From the NCBI GenBank assembly GCA_038240075.1, contig JBBSEC010000003.1, positions 1 through 64,000 on the forward strand: a DNA stretch of 64,000 bases. Reading direction: 5' to 3'. Of this stretch, positions 16,747-25,142 are shown in pieces (the stretch's first letter is position 1; every line of letters starts with the position of its first letter). This DNA comes from DATBAK01 sp038240075. GTDB taxonomy: Bacteria > Actinomycetota > Acidimicrobiia > IMCC26256 > PALSA-610. Made by a program: the position numbers and the translations under genes. Below the pieces are notes generated by a model. That model searched no databases. It was not told where the DNA came from and saw only the letters and a list, made by a program, of their open reading frames with translations.

Positions 16747-18195
16747 GTGCTCGAGTACCAGCAGCTGTTCATCGGTGGCGAGTGGGTCGACCCCGCCGGC
16801 AAGGCCACCATCGACGTCATCTCGCCCCACTCCGAGGAGCTCGTCGGACGCTGCCCCGAGGGCACGACTGCCGACATGGACCGCGCCGTCGCCGCGGCGC
16901 GCACCACCTTCGACGACGGCACGTGGAGCCTGGCCGCTCCGGCCGACCGCATCGCGGTGGTCACCAAGTTCGCCGAGCTCTATGCCGCGAACATGATGGA
17001 GCTCGCCGGCGTCATCACCACCGAGATGGGCTCGCCGATCTCGTTCTCGCAGCTCGCGCAGACACCCGCACCGTGGTTGATGTTGAACTCCTTCATCGGC
17101 GTCGCGTCCGAGTACCCGTGGGAAGAGCGGCGCGCGGGCACGCTGGCTCCCGAGGTCCTCGTACGTCACGAGGGCACCGGTGTGGTCGCGGCCATCGTTC
17201 CGTGGAACGTGCCGCAGTTCGTCACGATGGCGAAGCTCGCGCCCGCGTTGCTCGCCGGCTGCTCGATCGTCATCAAGCCCGCACCCGAGACCCCGCTCGA
17301 CGCGCTGTTCGTCTGCAACCTCCTCGAGGAAGCCGGCGTGCCCAAGGGTGTCGTGAGCGTGGTTCCCGCCGGCCGTGAGGTCGGTGAGCACCTCGTGCGC
17401 CACCCCGGTGTCGACAAGGTCGCGTTCACCGGCTCGACCGCGGCCGGTCGCAAGATCGCGGCGATCTGCGGTGAGCAGCTCAAGCGCGTCAGCCTCGAGC
17501 TCGGCGGCAAGTCGGCGGCCATCATCCTCGACGACGCGGATCTCGCCGCGACGGTCGAGGGCCTGAAGTTCGCGTCGCTGATGAACAACGGTCAGGCGTG
17601 CGTCGCGCAGACCCGCATCCTCGCTTCGAACAAGCGTTACGACGAGGTCGTCGAGGCGCTCTCGGCGATGGTCGGCGGGCTCAAGGTCGGCGACCCGGCC
17701 GACGCGACCACCGAGATCGGGCCGCTCGTGGCCGAGCGTCAGCAGGAGCGGGTCGAGAAGTACATCGCGCTCGGTCAGGAAGAGGGCGCGCGCGTCGCGG
17801 TCGGCGGCAACGGCCGCCCAGACGGCACCGAAAAGGGCTGGTACGTGCGGCCCACCGTCTTCGCCGGCGTCGACAACAGCATGCGGATCGCGCGTGAGGA
17901 GATCTTCGGTCCCGTGATCGCGGTGATCCCCTACGACGACGAGAAGCAGGCGGTGCAGATCGCCAACGACAGCGAGTACGGCCTCGCCGGCTCGGTGTGG
18001 ACGGCCGACATGGGCAAGGGCATGGACATCGCCCGCCGCGTGCGCGCCGGAACCTTCGGTGTGAACCAGTACACGATGGACTTCATCGCACCGTTTGGCG
18101 GCTACAAGGCGTCGGGCATCGGCCGTGAGTTCGGTCGCGAGGGTCTCGAGGAGTACCTCGAGCTCAAGTCCATCGTCGCCCCTCCCGGCGCGTAG
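16747..18195 (+). CDS. NAD(P)-dependent aldehyde dehydrogenase
   Basis: A 482-residue ALDH-superfamily enzyme. VPWNVPQF and IKPAPETPL bind the cofactor, FTGSTAAG is the Rossmann turn, LELGGKS holds the general-base Glu (251) and NNGQACVAQTR the catalytic Cys (285). EEIFGPV closes the cofactor site. The GTG start has GAGGAG eight bases upstream. It belongs to the group paired with P450s that oxidise alcohols and aldehydes; a P450 gene follows after the repeat R3/R4. Confidence 0.94.
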   Translation: MLEYQQLFIGGEWVDPAGKATIDVISPHSEELVGRCPEGTTADMDRAVAAARTTFDDGTWSLAAPADRIAVVTKFAELYAANMMELAGVITTEMGSPISFSQLAQTPAPWLMLNSFIGVASEYPWEERRAGTLAPEVLVRHEGTGVVAAIVPWNVPQFVTMAKLAPALLAGCSIVIKPAPETPLDALFVCNLLEEAGVPKGVVSVVPAGREVGEHLVRHPGVDKVAFTGSTAAGRKIAAICGEQLKRVSLELGGKSAAIILDDADLAATVEGLKFASLMNNGQACVAQTRILASNKRYDEVVEALSAMVGGLKVGDPADATTEIGPLVAERQQERVEKYIALGQEEGARVAVGGNGRPDGTEKGWYVRPTVFAGVDNSMRIAREEIFGPVIAVIPYDDEKQAVQIANDSEYGLAGSVWTADMGKGMDIARRVRAGTFGVNQYTMDFIAPFGGYKASGIGREFGREGLEEYLELKSIVAPPGA

Positions 18196-18329
18196 GAGCA
18201 GGCGCAACCGCGGTGACCAGTGCAACGCACGACGGTGAAGCGCCCGCGCATGCGACCGGCCAAACAGGAGCAGGCGCAACCGCGGTGACCAGTGCAACGC
18301 ACGACGGTGAAGCGCCCGCGCATGCGACC
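18195..18329 (+). repeat. Start-codon-associated repeat, tandem copies R3 and R4
   Basis: Two identical 63-nt copies (18195-18257 and 18267-18329) are separated by nine bases. Each runs from GGAGCAGGCGCAACC to GCGCATGCGACC. The base after R4 begins the P450 start codon, so the repeat supplies the whole upstream region. The tandem unit is 72 nt, a multiple of three, and stays open in the P450 frame. Confidence 0.95.
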
Positions 18330-19502
18330 ATGAATTACGACCCGTACGACTACGCGATCGACGCGGATCCGCATCCGGTCTGGAAGCGGATGCGCGACGA
18401 CGCGCCCGTCTACTGGAACGAGCAGTACCAGTTCTGGGCGTTGAGCCGCTTCGCCGACGTCTACGAGGCGTCGCGCGACATCGAGACGTTCAGCTCGGCG
18501 CGCGGCACGGTGCTCGAGTTGATCGATCACCCGATCGAGGCGTTCGCGCCGATGATCTTCCAGGATCCGCCGTATCACACGGTGCTGCGGGCGCTGGTGA
18601 GTCGGGCGTTCACGCCGCGTCGCATCGCGTCGCTCGAGGCTCGCATTCGCGAGCTGGTCGCCGAATACCTCGACCCGTGGATCGGTGCCGGCGAGTTCGA
18701 CTTCGTGCAGGAGTTCGCGGCGAAGTTGCCCGCGATGGTGATCGGCTCGTTGCTCGGTGTCCCGGAGGGCGATCAGGACACCGTTCGCCGCCAGACCGAC
18801 GAGATGCTGCACATCGAGCCGGGCGAAACGATGACCGACAAACGCGAGGTCATGGACCTCTACGGCTACTGGTTCGAGCTGATCAAGGAGCGCCGCGCCC
18901 AACCGCGCGACGACATGATCAGCGCGCTGCTGGCGTCGGAGATGATCGGCGACGACGGTGAGCCCCGCCGCCTCGACGACATGGAGCTGCTCGCGTTCAT
19001 CGGCCTGCTCTCGGGCGCCGGCAACGAGACGGTTGCGCGCCTCTTGAGCTGGGCCGCGGTGCTGCTCGCGCGTCACCCCGACCAGCGCGCGCAGCTCGTC
19101 GCCGATCCTGCGGGTCTGCTCCCGAACGCGGTCGAGGAGCTCCTGCGCTACGAGGCACCGTCGCCGATCCAGGCCCGCTGGGTGACCCGCCCCGTCGAGC
19201 TGCACGGAGTTTCGATCCCGGCCGAGTGCAAGATCGCGCTGCTCACGGGCAGCGCCGGGCGCGACGAACGCGAGTACCCCGACGCCGATCGCTTCGACGT
19301 GCGCCGAACCTTCAGCCGGCACGCGTCGTTCGGTTACGGACCGCACTTCTGTCTCGGCGCGGCGCTCGCGCGGCTCGAAGCCCGCGTCGCGCTCGAGGAG
19401 ACGCTGGCCCGCTTCCCGACCTGGGACATCGACGAGTCAGGGCTGCGCTGGGTGCACACCAGCACCGTGCGCGGCTACGAAACGGTGCCCTTCAGCGGCT
19501 GA
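18330..19502 (+). CDS. Cytochrome P450
   Basis: A 390-residue soluble P450 with fully canonical motifs: SGAGNETV in the I-helix, ELLRYE (ExxR) in the K-helix and FGYGPHFCLGAALARLE around heme Cys 341. FQDPPYHTVLRALVSRAFTPRR is the C-helix region seen in many actinobacterial sterol, fatty-acid and terpene hydroxylases. ATG 18330 was chosen because the preceding in-frame residues are repeat R3/R4 sequence. Its stop overlaps the end of the convergent tetR gene by 11 bases. Confidence 0.94.
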   Translation: MNYDPYDYAIDADPHPVWKRMRDDAPVYWNEQYQFWALSRFADVYEASRDIETFSSARGTVLELIDHPIEAFAPMIFQDPPYHTVLRALVSRAFTPRRIASLEARIRELVAEYLDPWIGAGEFDFVQEFAAKLPAMVIGSLLGVPEGDQDTVRRQTDEMLHIEPGETMTDKREVMDLYGYWFELIKERRAQPRDDMISALLASEMIGDDGEPRRLDDMELLAFIGLLSGAGNETVARLLSWAAVLLARHPDQRAQLVADPAGLLPNAVEELLRYEAPSPIQARWVTRPVELHGVSIPAECKIALLTGSAGRDEREYPDADRFDVRRTFSRHASFGYGPHFCLGAALARLEARVALEETLARFPTWDIDESGLRWVHTSTVRGYETVPFSG

Positions 19503-20463
19503 GGTCCTGCTCGATCCCGTTCAGCAGGCGTGCGAGGTTGCGGTCGAAGCGCGTCGGATCGTTGGCGTGCTTCTGCATCTTCGCCCACAGCTGCTCGAGT
19601 TTCTCAACCTTGGTCAGCTCGGCGAGCTGCGGATAATCGCCCGTGGCGACGAGCTCTTCGACATAGGCGATCATCTCGGTCTCGTTGTCCGCAGTGTCGT
19701 CATGGAAGTCGCTGCGTTCGTGGACGCAGAAGCCCAGCACGTATTCATCGACCGCGGTGATGACGTCGAGCTTGTCGGTGAAGGTGCCCGGCAGCGAAGC
19801 GACCGCCTGCAGCGACTGGTCGAAGTGACGCACGCTGTTCGGCCCGAGTGCCGGGTCGGCGACGACGTCGAGGATCCACGGGTGACGGCGCAATGAATCG
19901 CGCGAGCGCCGGGCGATGATCGTCACCGCCGCACGCCAGTCGTCGGGGAGCGGCTCGTCAGGGGGAACCACGACTTCTTGCATCACCGCGTCGGTCACCA
20001 ACGCGAGCAGCTCGTCCTTCGTGCGCACGTAGTGGTAGAGCGTCATCGTTCCCGCGCCGAGCTCGGTCGCGATCCGCCGCATCGACACCGCTTCGAGACC
20101 CTCGGCGTCGGCGATACCGAGCGCGACCGTTGCGATCTCCTCGCGCGTGAAGCGGGGCCGGCGCCGGCCGGGCTCGATACGCGTCCACACGTCGAGCGCG
20201 TCGAGGCGCTCCGTCAACCGGTCGAGATGCTCGGCGTGATGCGCGGCCTTGTGCGCGATCTTGTCGGCCTGGCGCTGCGCCTTCTCCGCGATCTTCTCCG
20301 TCACGGTGTCGACGACGAACTGCCGCAAGGCTTCGCTGAACTCTGCTTCCGCGTTGGGGGCGTCGGTTCCGCCGCCCTTCGCGAACTGGTCGTAGGTCGG
20401 GCGGCGTGGAGCCCTCGGTGGGCGAGGGGCCCGTCTGCGACCGCCCGGATTTTCGGTTGCCAT
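19492..20463 (-). CDS. TetR/AcrR-family repressor with long N-terminal extension
   Basis: A 323-residue regulator. The HTH sits unusually late (about residues 98-145: RPRFTREEIATVALGIADAEG, then MTLYHYVRTKDELL) behind a 95-residue extension rich in Ala/Lys/His that may form a coiled coil. The C-terminal ligand domain is of the type used with multidrug exporters. It is divergent from a DrrAB-type exporter with only 30 bases between starts, so it most likely represses that operon and itself. TACACT lies seven bases before the ATG, implying a leaderless mRNA. Confidence 0.9.
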   Translation of the reverse strand: MATENPGGRRRAPRPPRAPRRPTYDQFAKGGGTDAPNAEAEFSEALRQFVVDTVTEKIAEKAQRQADKIAHKAAHHAEHLDRLTERLDALDVWTRIEPGRRRPRFTREEIATVALGIADAEGLEAVSMRRIATELGAGTMTLYHYVRTKDELLALVTDAVMQEVVVPPDEPLPDDWRAAVTIIARRSRDSLRRHPWILDVVADPALGPNSVRHFDQSLQAVASLPGTFTDKLDVITAVDEYVLGFCVHERSDFHDDTADNETEMIAYVEELVATGDYPQLAELTKVEKLEQLWAKMQKHANDPTRFDRNLARLLNGIEQDLSR

Positions 20464-20517
20464 GTCGTACAGTGTACTGCTATCCTTCTTCGTATGACGT
20501 ACGAACAAGCAGTACAC
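20457..20517. promoter_or_regulatory. Divergent tetR/ABC promoter and operator
   Basis: TTGCCA (20457-20462) and TATCCT (20481-20486) with an 18-base spacer fit a promoter for the exporter, ending seven bases before its ATG. The tetR -10 TACACT is the minus strand of 20471-20476. GTACAGTGTAC (20467-20477), palindromic apart from its centre, overlaps both. Longer arms GTGTACTGC (20472-20480) and GCAGTACAC (20509-20517) form a second inverted repeat reaching into the exporter gene. Confidence 0.6.
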
Positions 20518-21522
20518 CCTACGAATGCCCTGCTCGACCGGGAGACCGGTGTGCAGGCACGCGGCCTCGGGAAGCGCTTCGGCGACCTGTGGGCCCTGCG
20601 GGGTCTCGATCTCGACGTTCCCAAGGGCACCGTGCTCGGGCTGCTCGGCCACAACGGTGCCGGCAAGACCACGGCGTTGCGCATGCTGACCACGATCTCG
20701 ACGCCGACCGAGGGCAGCGCATCGGTCGCCGGCTTCGACGTCGTCGCCGATCCGCTCGAGGTCCGCCGCCGCATCGGCGTGGCCGCGCAGGAGGCCACCG
20801 TCGACGGCCTGATGAGCGCCCGCCTCAACCTCGAGCTGCTCGGGCGCCTGCACCACCGCTCGAAGGCCGACGCCCGCCGCCGCGCCGACGACCTGCTCGA
20901 GCAGCTCGGTCTCGCGTCCGAGGCCTCCGATCTCGTGAAGACCTTCTCCGGAGGCATGCGCCGGCGCCTCGATCTCGCGGCGAGCCTCGTCGGTCACCCC
21001 GAGGTGCTCTTCCTCGACGAGCCGACCACGGGCCTCGACCCGCGCGGCCGCAACGACCTCTGGCACCTGCTGCGCGAGCTCGTCTCCGACGGCACCACGC
21101 TGATCCTCACGACGCAGTATCTCGAAGAGGCCGATCGCCTCGCCGACAACATCGTGGTGCTCGACCGCGGGCACGCGGTCGCACAGGGAACGCCCGACGA
21201 GTTGAAGGCCCGCATCGGCAACGACCGCATCGACGTGAAAGTGTCGGCTGCGTCCGAGTTGGCCGCGGCGGCGGGCGCGTTGTCGAGGTTCGCGGCCAAC
21301 GACCCGACCTTCGACGAAGACGCGCTCATCGTCACCGCGCCGATCGCGGAGGGCACGCGCGTCATCGACGTCGTGCGCGCGCTCGACGAAGCCGGCATCG
21401 ACGCCGTCGACCTCAACCGTCGTCAAGCCAGCCTCGACGACGTCTTCCTCACCCTCACCGGTTCCGACGCGCGGCTCGCGCGCCAGTCCGGCGACCGTCC
21501 CCCCGAAGAGGTGTCCGCATGA
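20494..21522 (+). CDS. ABC transporter ATP-binding protein, DrrA type
   Basis: A 342-residue ABC ATPase with Walker A GHNGAGKTT, signature FSGGMRRRLDLAAS, Walker B VLFLDEPTTGLDPRGR, the QYLEEADRLAD switch region and the C-terminal domain typical of daunorubicin-resistance DrrA proteins. It powers a two-component exporter with the next gene. ATG 20494 has a -10 seven bases upstream; a GTG at 20551 with GGGAG before it is an alternative start. Overlap with the permease gene by ATGA indicates coupled translation. Confidence 0.93.
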   Translation: MTYEQAVHPTNALLDRETGVQARGLGKRFGDLWALRGLDLDVPKGTVLGLLGHNGAGKTTALRMLTTISTPTEGSASVAGFDVVADPLEVRRRIGVAAQEATVDGLMSARLNLELLGRLHHRSKADARRRADDLLEQLGLASEASDLVKTFSGGMRRRLDLAASLVGHPEVLFLDEPTTGLDPRGRNDLWHLLRELVSDGTTLILTTQYLEEADRLADNIVVLDRGHAVAQGTPDELKARIGNDRIDVKVSAASELAAAAGALSRFAANDPTFDEDALIVTAPIAEGTRVIDVVRALDEAGIDAVDLNRRQASLDDVFLTLTGSDARLARQSGDRPPEEVSA

Positions 21523-22385
21523 CCATCACCATCGAACCAATCGCGGTCCGGGAGTCGGATCCGGCTCGCGACCCCCGCGAGTACCGCGGTGGATGGCGCA
21601 CCACCTGGCGCGACTCGCTGGTGTTCGCGCGGCGCAACCTCGAGCACATCCGTCAGATCCCCGAGAAGCTGCTCGACGTCACCGGTCAGCCGTTGATGTT
21701 CGTGCTGTTGTTCGCGTACGTGTTCGGCGGCGCCATCAAGGTGGGCGGGGGCAACTACCGCGAGTACCTCATCGGCGGGATCCTCATCCAGTCGCTCACG
21801 TTCGGGCTCGTCGGCCCCGCTACCGCGATCGCGACCGATCTCACCGAGGGAGTGATCGACCGCTTCCGCTCACTGCCCGCCACCCGCATGGCGTATCTCC
21901 TCGGTCACTACCTCGCCGAGCTTGCGGGCATGGTGCTGTCGATCCTCGTGCTCCTCGGCACCGGGCTCGTCGTCGGATGGCGTCCGCACACGAGCATCGT
22001 CGAGTTCGTTGCCGCGATCTTGCTGCTACTCGTGTTCGCGTCCGCGATGATCTGGGTCGGGACGTGGATCGGCTTGATGGTCCGTTCGCCCGATGCGGTG
22101 ATGGGCGTTGCGTTCATGCTCGTGTTCCCATTGACGTTCCTGAGCAGCGCGTTCGTCCCGATCAACTCGCTGCCGAACGTGCTCCAGTGGATCGCGACCA
22201 TCAACCCGGTGAGCGTGCTGGTCGCCGCCGTGCGCACGCTGTTCGGCAACCCGATCGCGCCCATCACAAAGCACGTGTGGCCCATCGACCACCCCGTTCC
22301 TGCGGCGTGTCTCTACTGCCTCATCGTGCTCGCGATCGCGGTGCCCGGCGCCCTCCGCCGCTACCGCGCCCGCACCTCCGACTGA
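21519..22385 (+). CDS. ABC-2 type permease, DrrB type
   Basis: A 288-residue membrane protein with about six hydrophobic spans between residues 55 and 285. It follows the ABC-2 pattern of DrrB exporters: an N-terminal amphipathic stretch, a GGxIKVGG loop, SLPATRMAYLLGHY and a FLSSAFVPINSLP segment before the last spans. With the upstream ATPase it should export a lipophilic drug or lipid, under control of the divergent TetR. Confidence 0.92.
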   Translation: MTITIEPIAVRESDPARDPREYRGGWRTTWRDSLVFARRNLEHIRQIPEKLLDVTGQPLMFVLLFAYVFGGAIKVGGGNYREYLIGGILIQSLTFGLVGPATAIATDLTEGVIDRFRSLPATRMAYLLGHYLAELAGMVLSILVLLGTGLVVGWRPHTSIVEFVAAILLLLVFASAMIWVGTWIGLMVRSPDAVMGVAFMLVFPLTFLSSAFVPINSLPNVLQWIATINPVSVLVAAVRTLFGNPIAPITKHVWPIDHPVPAACLYCLIVLAIAVPGALRRYRARTSD

Positions 22386-22420
22386 CCCGCTTCCGCGCGG
22401 CGAGCCCCCCCGCCCACGTC

Positions 22421-22466
22421 CTTGGTACTGCACCTATGTCGTATGCGTCATAGGTGCAGTACCAGG
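22421..22466 (+). repeat. Palindromic intergenic element, copy B (perfect hairpin)
   Basis: TGGTACTGCACCTATG (22423-22438) pairs with CATAGGTGCAGTACCA (22449-22464) without mismatch around a 10-base loop. It is the most symmetrical member of the family at 2258, 3656 and 37788. It lies in a convergent gap, consistent with a bidirectional terminator, but lacks T-runs. Confidence 0.9.
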
Positions 22467-22479
22467 GCGTGCGGTTCCC

Positions 22480-23550
22480 TCAGGGCACGAGGGGTGGGTA
22501 GTAGTTCTCGGCGCCGATCTTCTTGATGTCCTCGAACCACGAGCCGTCGTACGCGTCGGTGTGGCCCTGGCGGACGGGGTCTTCGAAGTTCCAGGCCTGG
22601 CGCTTGTAGGTCCAGTTGTCGGGATAGAGCCGGTGCGCTTCGCGCCAGTGCACGATCGCGCCGGGGTGGTCGCCGGTGCGGTGCAGGTGCTCGCCGAGCT
22701 CGAAGTGCGCGGCCGCCGAGGCCTCGTCGTTCGTTCTCGGTTGCGACCGCGCGACAACCTCCTCGGGCGTGTGCGCGTACTGGCTCTCGGCGCCGTGCTC
22801 GACCCAGTCGCGCAGCATCTCGAGGTAGAGCTCGGGTTGCGCGCGAATCTTGCGCGCCTCGGTGAGTACGTCGGCGATGTCGGGAGGCACGGTCGAGAGG
22901 TCGATGTCGCGGAACGACTCGGTCGCGGGATTCGGTCCCGGATGCGCCTGCTCGGCCGGTCGCACGATCATGCCGGCTTCGTCGATCCACACACCGTTGG
23001 GCACGTTGACCATGCCGAACCGTTCGTCGACGACATGCTTCGAATCAATGAGCGACGGGTGGTCGGGGTGCGCAGCCTCGATGAACGGGCGGGCAGCATC
23101 GGGGTCGACGTCGAGCCCGACGGTGACGATCTCGAGTCCGCGAGGGTGGAGCTCAGTCCGCAGTGCCTGCCACCCGGGCAGGTCGAAGCGGCAGCCTCAC
23201 CACGATGCCCACGCGATCAGCAGCACCTTCTGACCGTGCAGGCTCGACAGCTTGAACAGGTTGCCGTCGGCGTCGGGCAGCTCGAGCTCCGGCGCAACGG
23301 CCGTGGTGAGGAACCGGCCGGTGACCGCGGTCTCGGGACCGAGTGCGGAGAGACCGCGCTCGTGATCCGACACGAGCGGCATGCCCAGACGCTCGGCGAC
23401 GACCGCGACATCGAGCCGGCCGTCGGCCGTCCGCGCGGCAGGGGAGAGCGGAACGCACACCTCGCCGCGGCACGCGCCTTCGGGCTTGATCGACCAGCCG
23501 GTCGCGGTCTCGAACGCGGCCGGATCGACGACCAACTCGGTGAGGATCAT
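22480..23550 (-). CDS. ResA-like thioredoxin-fold selenoprotein candidate (in-frame UGA at redox site)
   Basis: A 356-residue frame interrupted only by a TGA at 23197-23199 (codon 118). Residues 85-116 lead into the TlpA/ResA motif as KVLLIAWASW, then UGA, then GCRFDLPGW. The UGA thus replaces the first active-site Cys of a WASWCGC-type motif. Downstream codons continue the thioredoxin fold (IVTVGLDVDPDAARPFIEAA, FGMVNVPNGVWIDEAG) and a TPR-like helical tail (AAAHFELGEHLHRTGDHPGA). A hairpin suited to a SECIS starts 15 nt after the UGA. I recall an actinobacterial selenoprotein family described by a WAxxUGC motif, which this fits, but could not check it. The alternative is a TGC/TGT to TGA nonsense change or sequencing error. 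Confidence 0.8.
23166..23182 (-). promoter_or_regulatory. Candidate bacterial SECIS hairpin
   Basis: On the coding strand CCUGCC, loop CGGGU, GGCAGG forms a perfect 6-bp stem. The loop begins 21 nt after the UGA, inside the 16-37 nt window known for bacterial SECIS elements, and has G in the second loop position. High GC makes chance hairpins common, so the support is moderate. Confidence 0.5.
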
Positions 23551-23572
23551 GACGCGAATCTAGCGGCGTTGG

Positions 23573-24433
23573 TCAGTACCGCAGCTCGGCGACGATCCCG
23601 TAGTGGTCGGATCCGTACATGCCGTCGACGGGCTCGTTGCCGATGATCGACGCGAGCAACGGTTGCCCGCACCCGGTGCCCTTCGGCGCGGCAACGAGGA
23701 TGTGGTCGATGCGTCGGTCGAGGTCGAGGCTCGCCGCGGCGAACGGATTGTCGTTCGACCAGGTCGCGCCGCGATCGCGGTTGCCGACCCACGTCCAGAC
23801 GTCGCGGAACAACACTCCCGGAACGGGAACGGCCTGTTGCCCGGTGAGCACGCGCAGCTCGTCGCTGTCGGGGTCGGCGTTGAGATCGCCGAGCAGCACC
23901 GCGGGGAACGTCCGCGGTCGGCTCTCGCGCACGAAGCGGCAGATCTCGGCGGCCTGCTCCTGGCGGATCGCGCTGTGATCCGCGCGCCAGCTGAGGTGCG
24001 CGCAGAACACCTGGATCGGGCCACGCGGACCGTCGATCTCCGCCAGCACCACGAGTCGTTCTTCGCCCTCGTCGTCGCTCACTCCTCCGGCCGCACGCGG
24101 GAGCGTGCGCACCGCGTGCCGCGTGATGGGCCAGCGGGACAGGACGGCATTGCCCGACCGCGCGCCGTCGCGTTCGAGGTTGGCGGCGTAGACGGGCTCC
24201 GCGTAACCGAGCGCGGCAGCGAGCTCTGCGGCCTGGCTGCGGCGATCGTCTTCCCACACCTCCTGCAGCCCGACGATGTCGGCGTCGACGTGGCGCAGGG
24301 TCTCGATGATCGCCGGGAGCCGTGCTTCCCACGGTCCGTAGCGACCCCACAGATTCCACGTCGCGATGCGCACCCGGGTCTCGAGCAGGCGGCCGTAGCC
24401 GGCGTCGTACTCAAGCGGCTGCTCCGAGGTCAT
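23573..24433 (-). CDS. Endonuclease/exonuclease/phosphatase family protein
   Basis: A 286-residue EEP-fold metalloenzyme. RIATWNLWGRYGPWE, GLQEVWEDD (metal Glu), LLGDLNADPDSDE (catalytic Asp/Asn), RRIDHILVA and GSDHYGIVAEL (catalytic His) occur in family order. Substrates of the family range from DNA to sphingomyelin and inositol phosphates. The start at 24433 precedes the first conserved strand by 25 residues; the frame remains open upstream but that stretch is antisense to the next gene. Confidence 0.9.
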   Translation of the reverse strand: MTSEQPLEYDAGYGRLLETRVRIATWNLWGRYGPWEARLPAIIETLRHVDADIVGLQEVWEDDRRSQAAELAAALGYAEPVYAANLERDGARSGNAVLSRWPITRHAVRTLPRAAGGVSDDEGEERLVVLAEIDGPRGPIQVFCAHLSWRADHSAIRQEQAAEICRFVRESRPRTFPAVLLGDLNADPDSDELRVLTGQQAVPVPGVLFRDVWTWVGNRDRGATWSNDNPFAAASLDLDRRIDHILVAAPKGTGCGQPLLASIIGNEPVDGMYGSDHYGIVAELRY

Positions 24434-24535
24434 GCAAGGATCATGCCGCGTGCGCCGGGCCGGGTGATCCACACGGACGGGGCACGGCGAACAATCTCCA
24501 GCCAGCACTCGATCCATCGCACCCCGGGGGGAACC

Positions 24536-25105
24536 GTGGACAGTCTCGTGATGTTGCAGCGGGTCGTCGACACGACGACCGACATGATCGGAAACACGTC
24601 GGCGAAGCAGCTTTCGAATCCGACGTTGTGCACCGAGTGGACCGTGAAGGACCTCATCAACCACATGGTCTCGGGTGCGACGATGTTCGCGATCTCGGCG
24701 GAGCAGGGATCGATCCCCGACGACATGCTCGGGAAGCTGATGAGCAGCGACAACGTCGGCGACGACCCGCAGGGCGCATGGGACACCGCGGCGAAGCGGG
24801 CCATGAGCGCGTTCGAGGCACCGGGCGCGATGGACAAGATCGTGAAGCTGCCCTTCGGTGAGATGCCCGCGGGTATCGCGCTCAACATCGCGATCTTCGA
24901 CGTCGCGACGCACTCCGTCGACCTCGCCCGCGCCACGGGCCAGAAGGTCACCGACACCGAGTTGCTCGAAGACGCGCTGATCATCGCCCAGCAGATGGTC
25001 GGTCCCGAGCTGCGCCAGCCCGGGATCTTCGGCGAGGCGCAGCCGTGCCCCGACAACGCGCCGGTCGACGACCGCCTCCTCGCCTTCGCCGGTCGCAAGA
25101 TCTGA
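24536..25105 (+). CDS. TIGR03086-like DinB/maleylpyruvate isomerase-fold protein
   Basis: A 189-residue four-helix DinB-fold protein. TLCTEWTVKDLINHMV carries the conserved metal-binding His, and FDVATHSVDLARATGQ contributes the second His late in the chain. Family members bind a divalent metal and some act with mycothiol as thiol transferases or isomerases. The GTG start has a GGGGGGA ribosome site five bases upstream. It is divergent from the EEP gene by about 100 bases. Confidence 0.85.
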   Translation: MDSLVMLQRVVDTTTDMIGNTSAKQLSNPTLCTEWTVKDLINHMVSGATMFAISAEQGSIPDDMLGKLMSSDNVGDDPQGAWDTAAKRAMSAFEAPGAMDKIVKLPFGEMPAGIALNIAIFDVATHSVDLARATGQKVTDTELLEDALIIAQQMVGPELRQPGIFGEAQPCPDNAPVDDRLLAFAGRKI

Positions 25106-25142
25106 CCGCTCGATCTCACCTCCGGGTTCGTATGCTCGCCGC

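Noticed and set aside
19978..20493. Upstream extension of the ABC ATPase frame across the tetR gene
   Set aside because: It is antisense to the TetR HTH coding region, and a -10 lies seven bases before ATG 20494.
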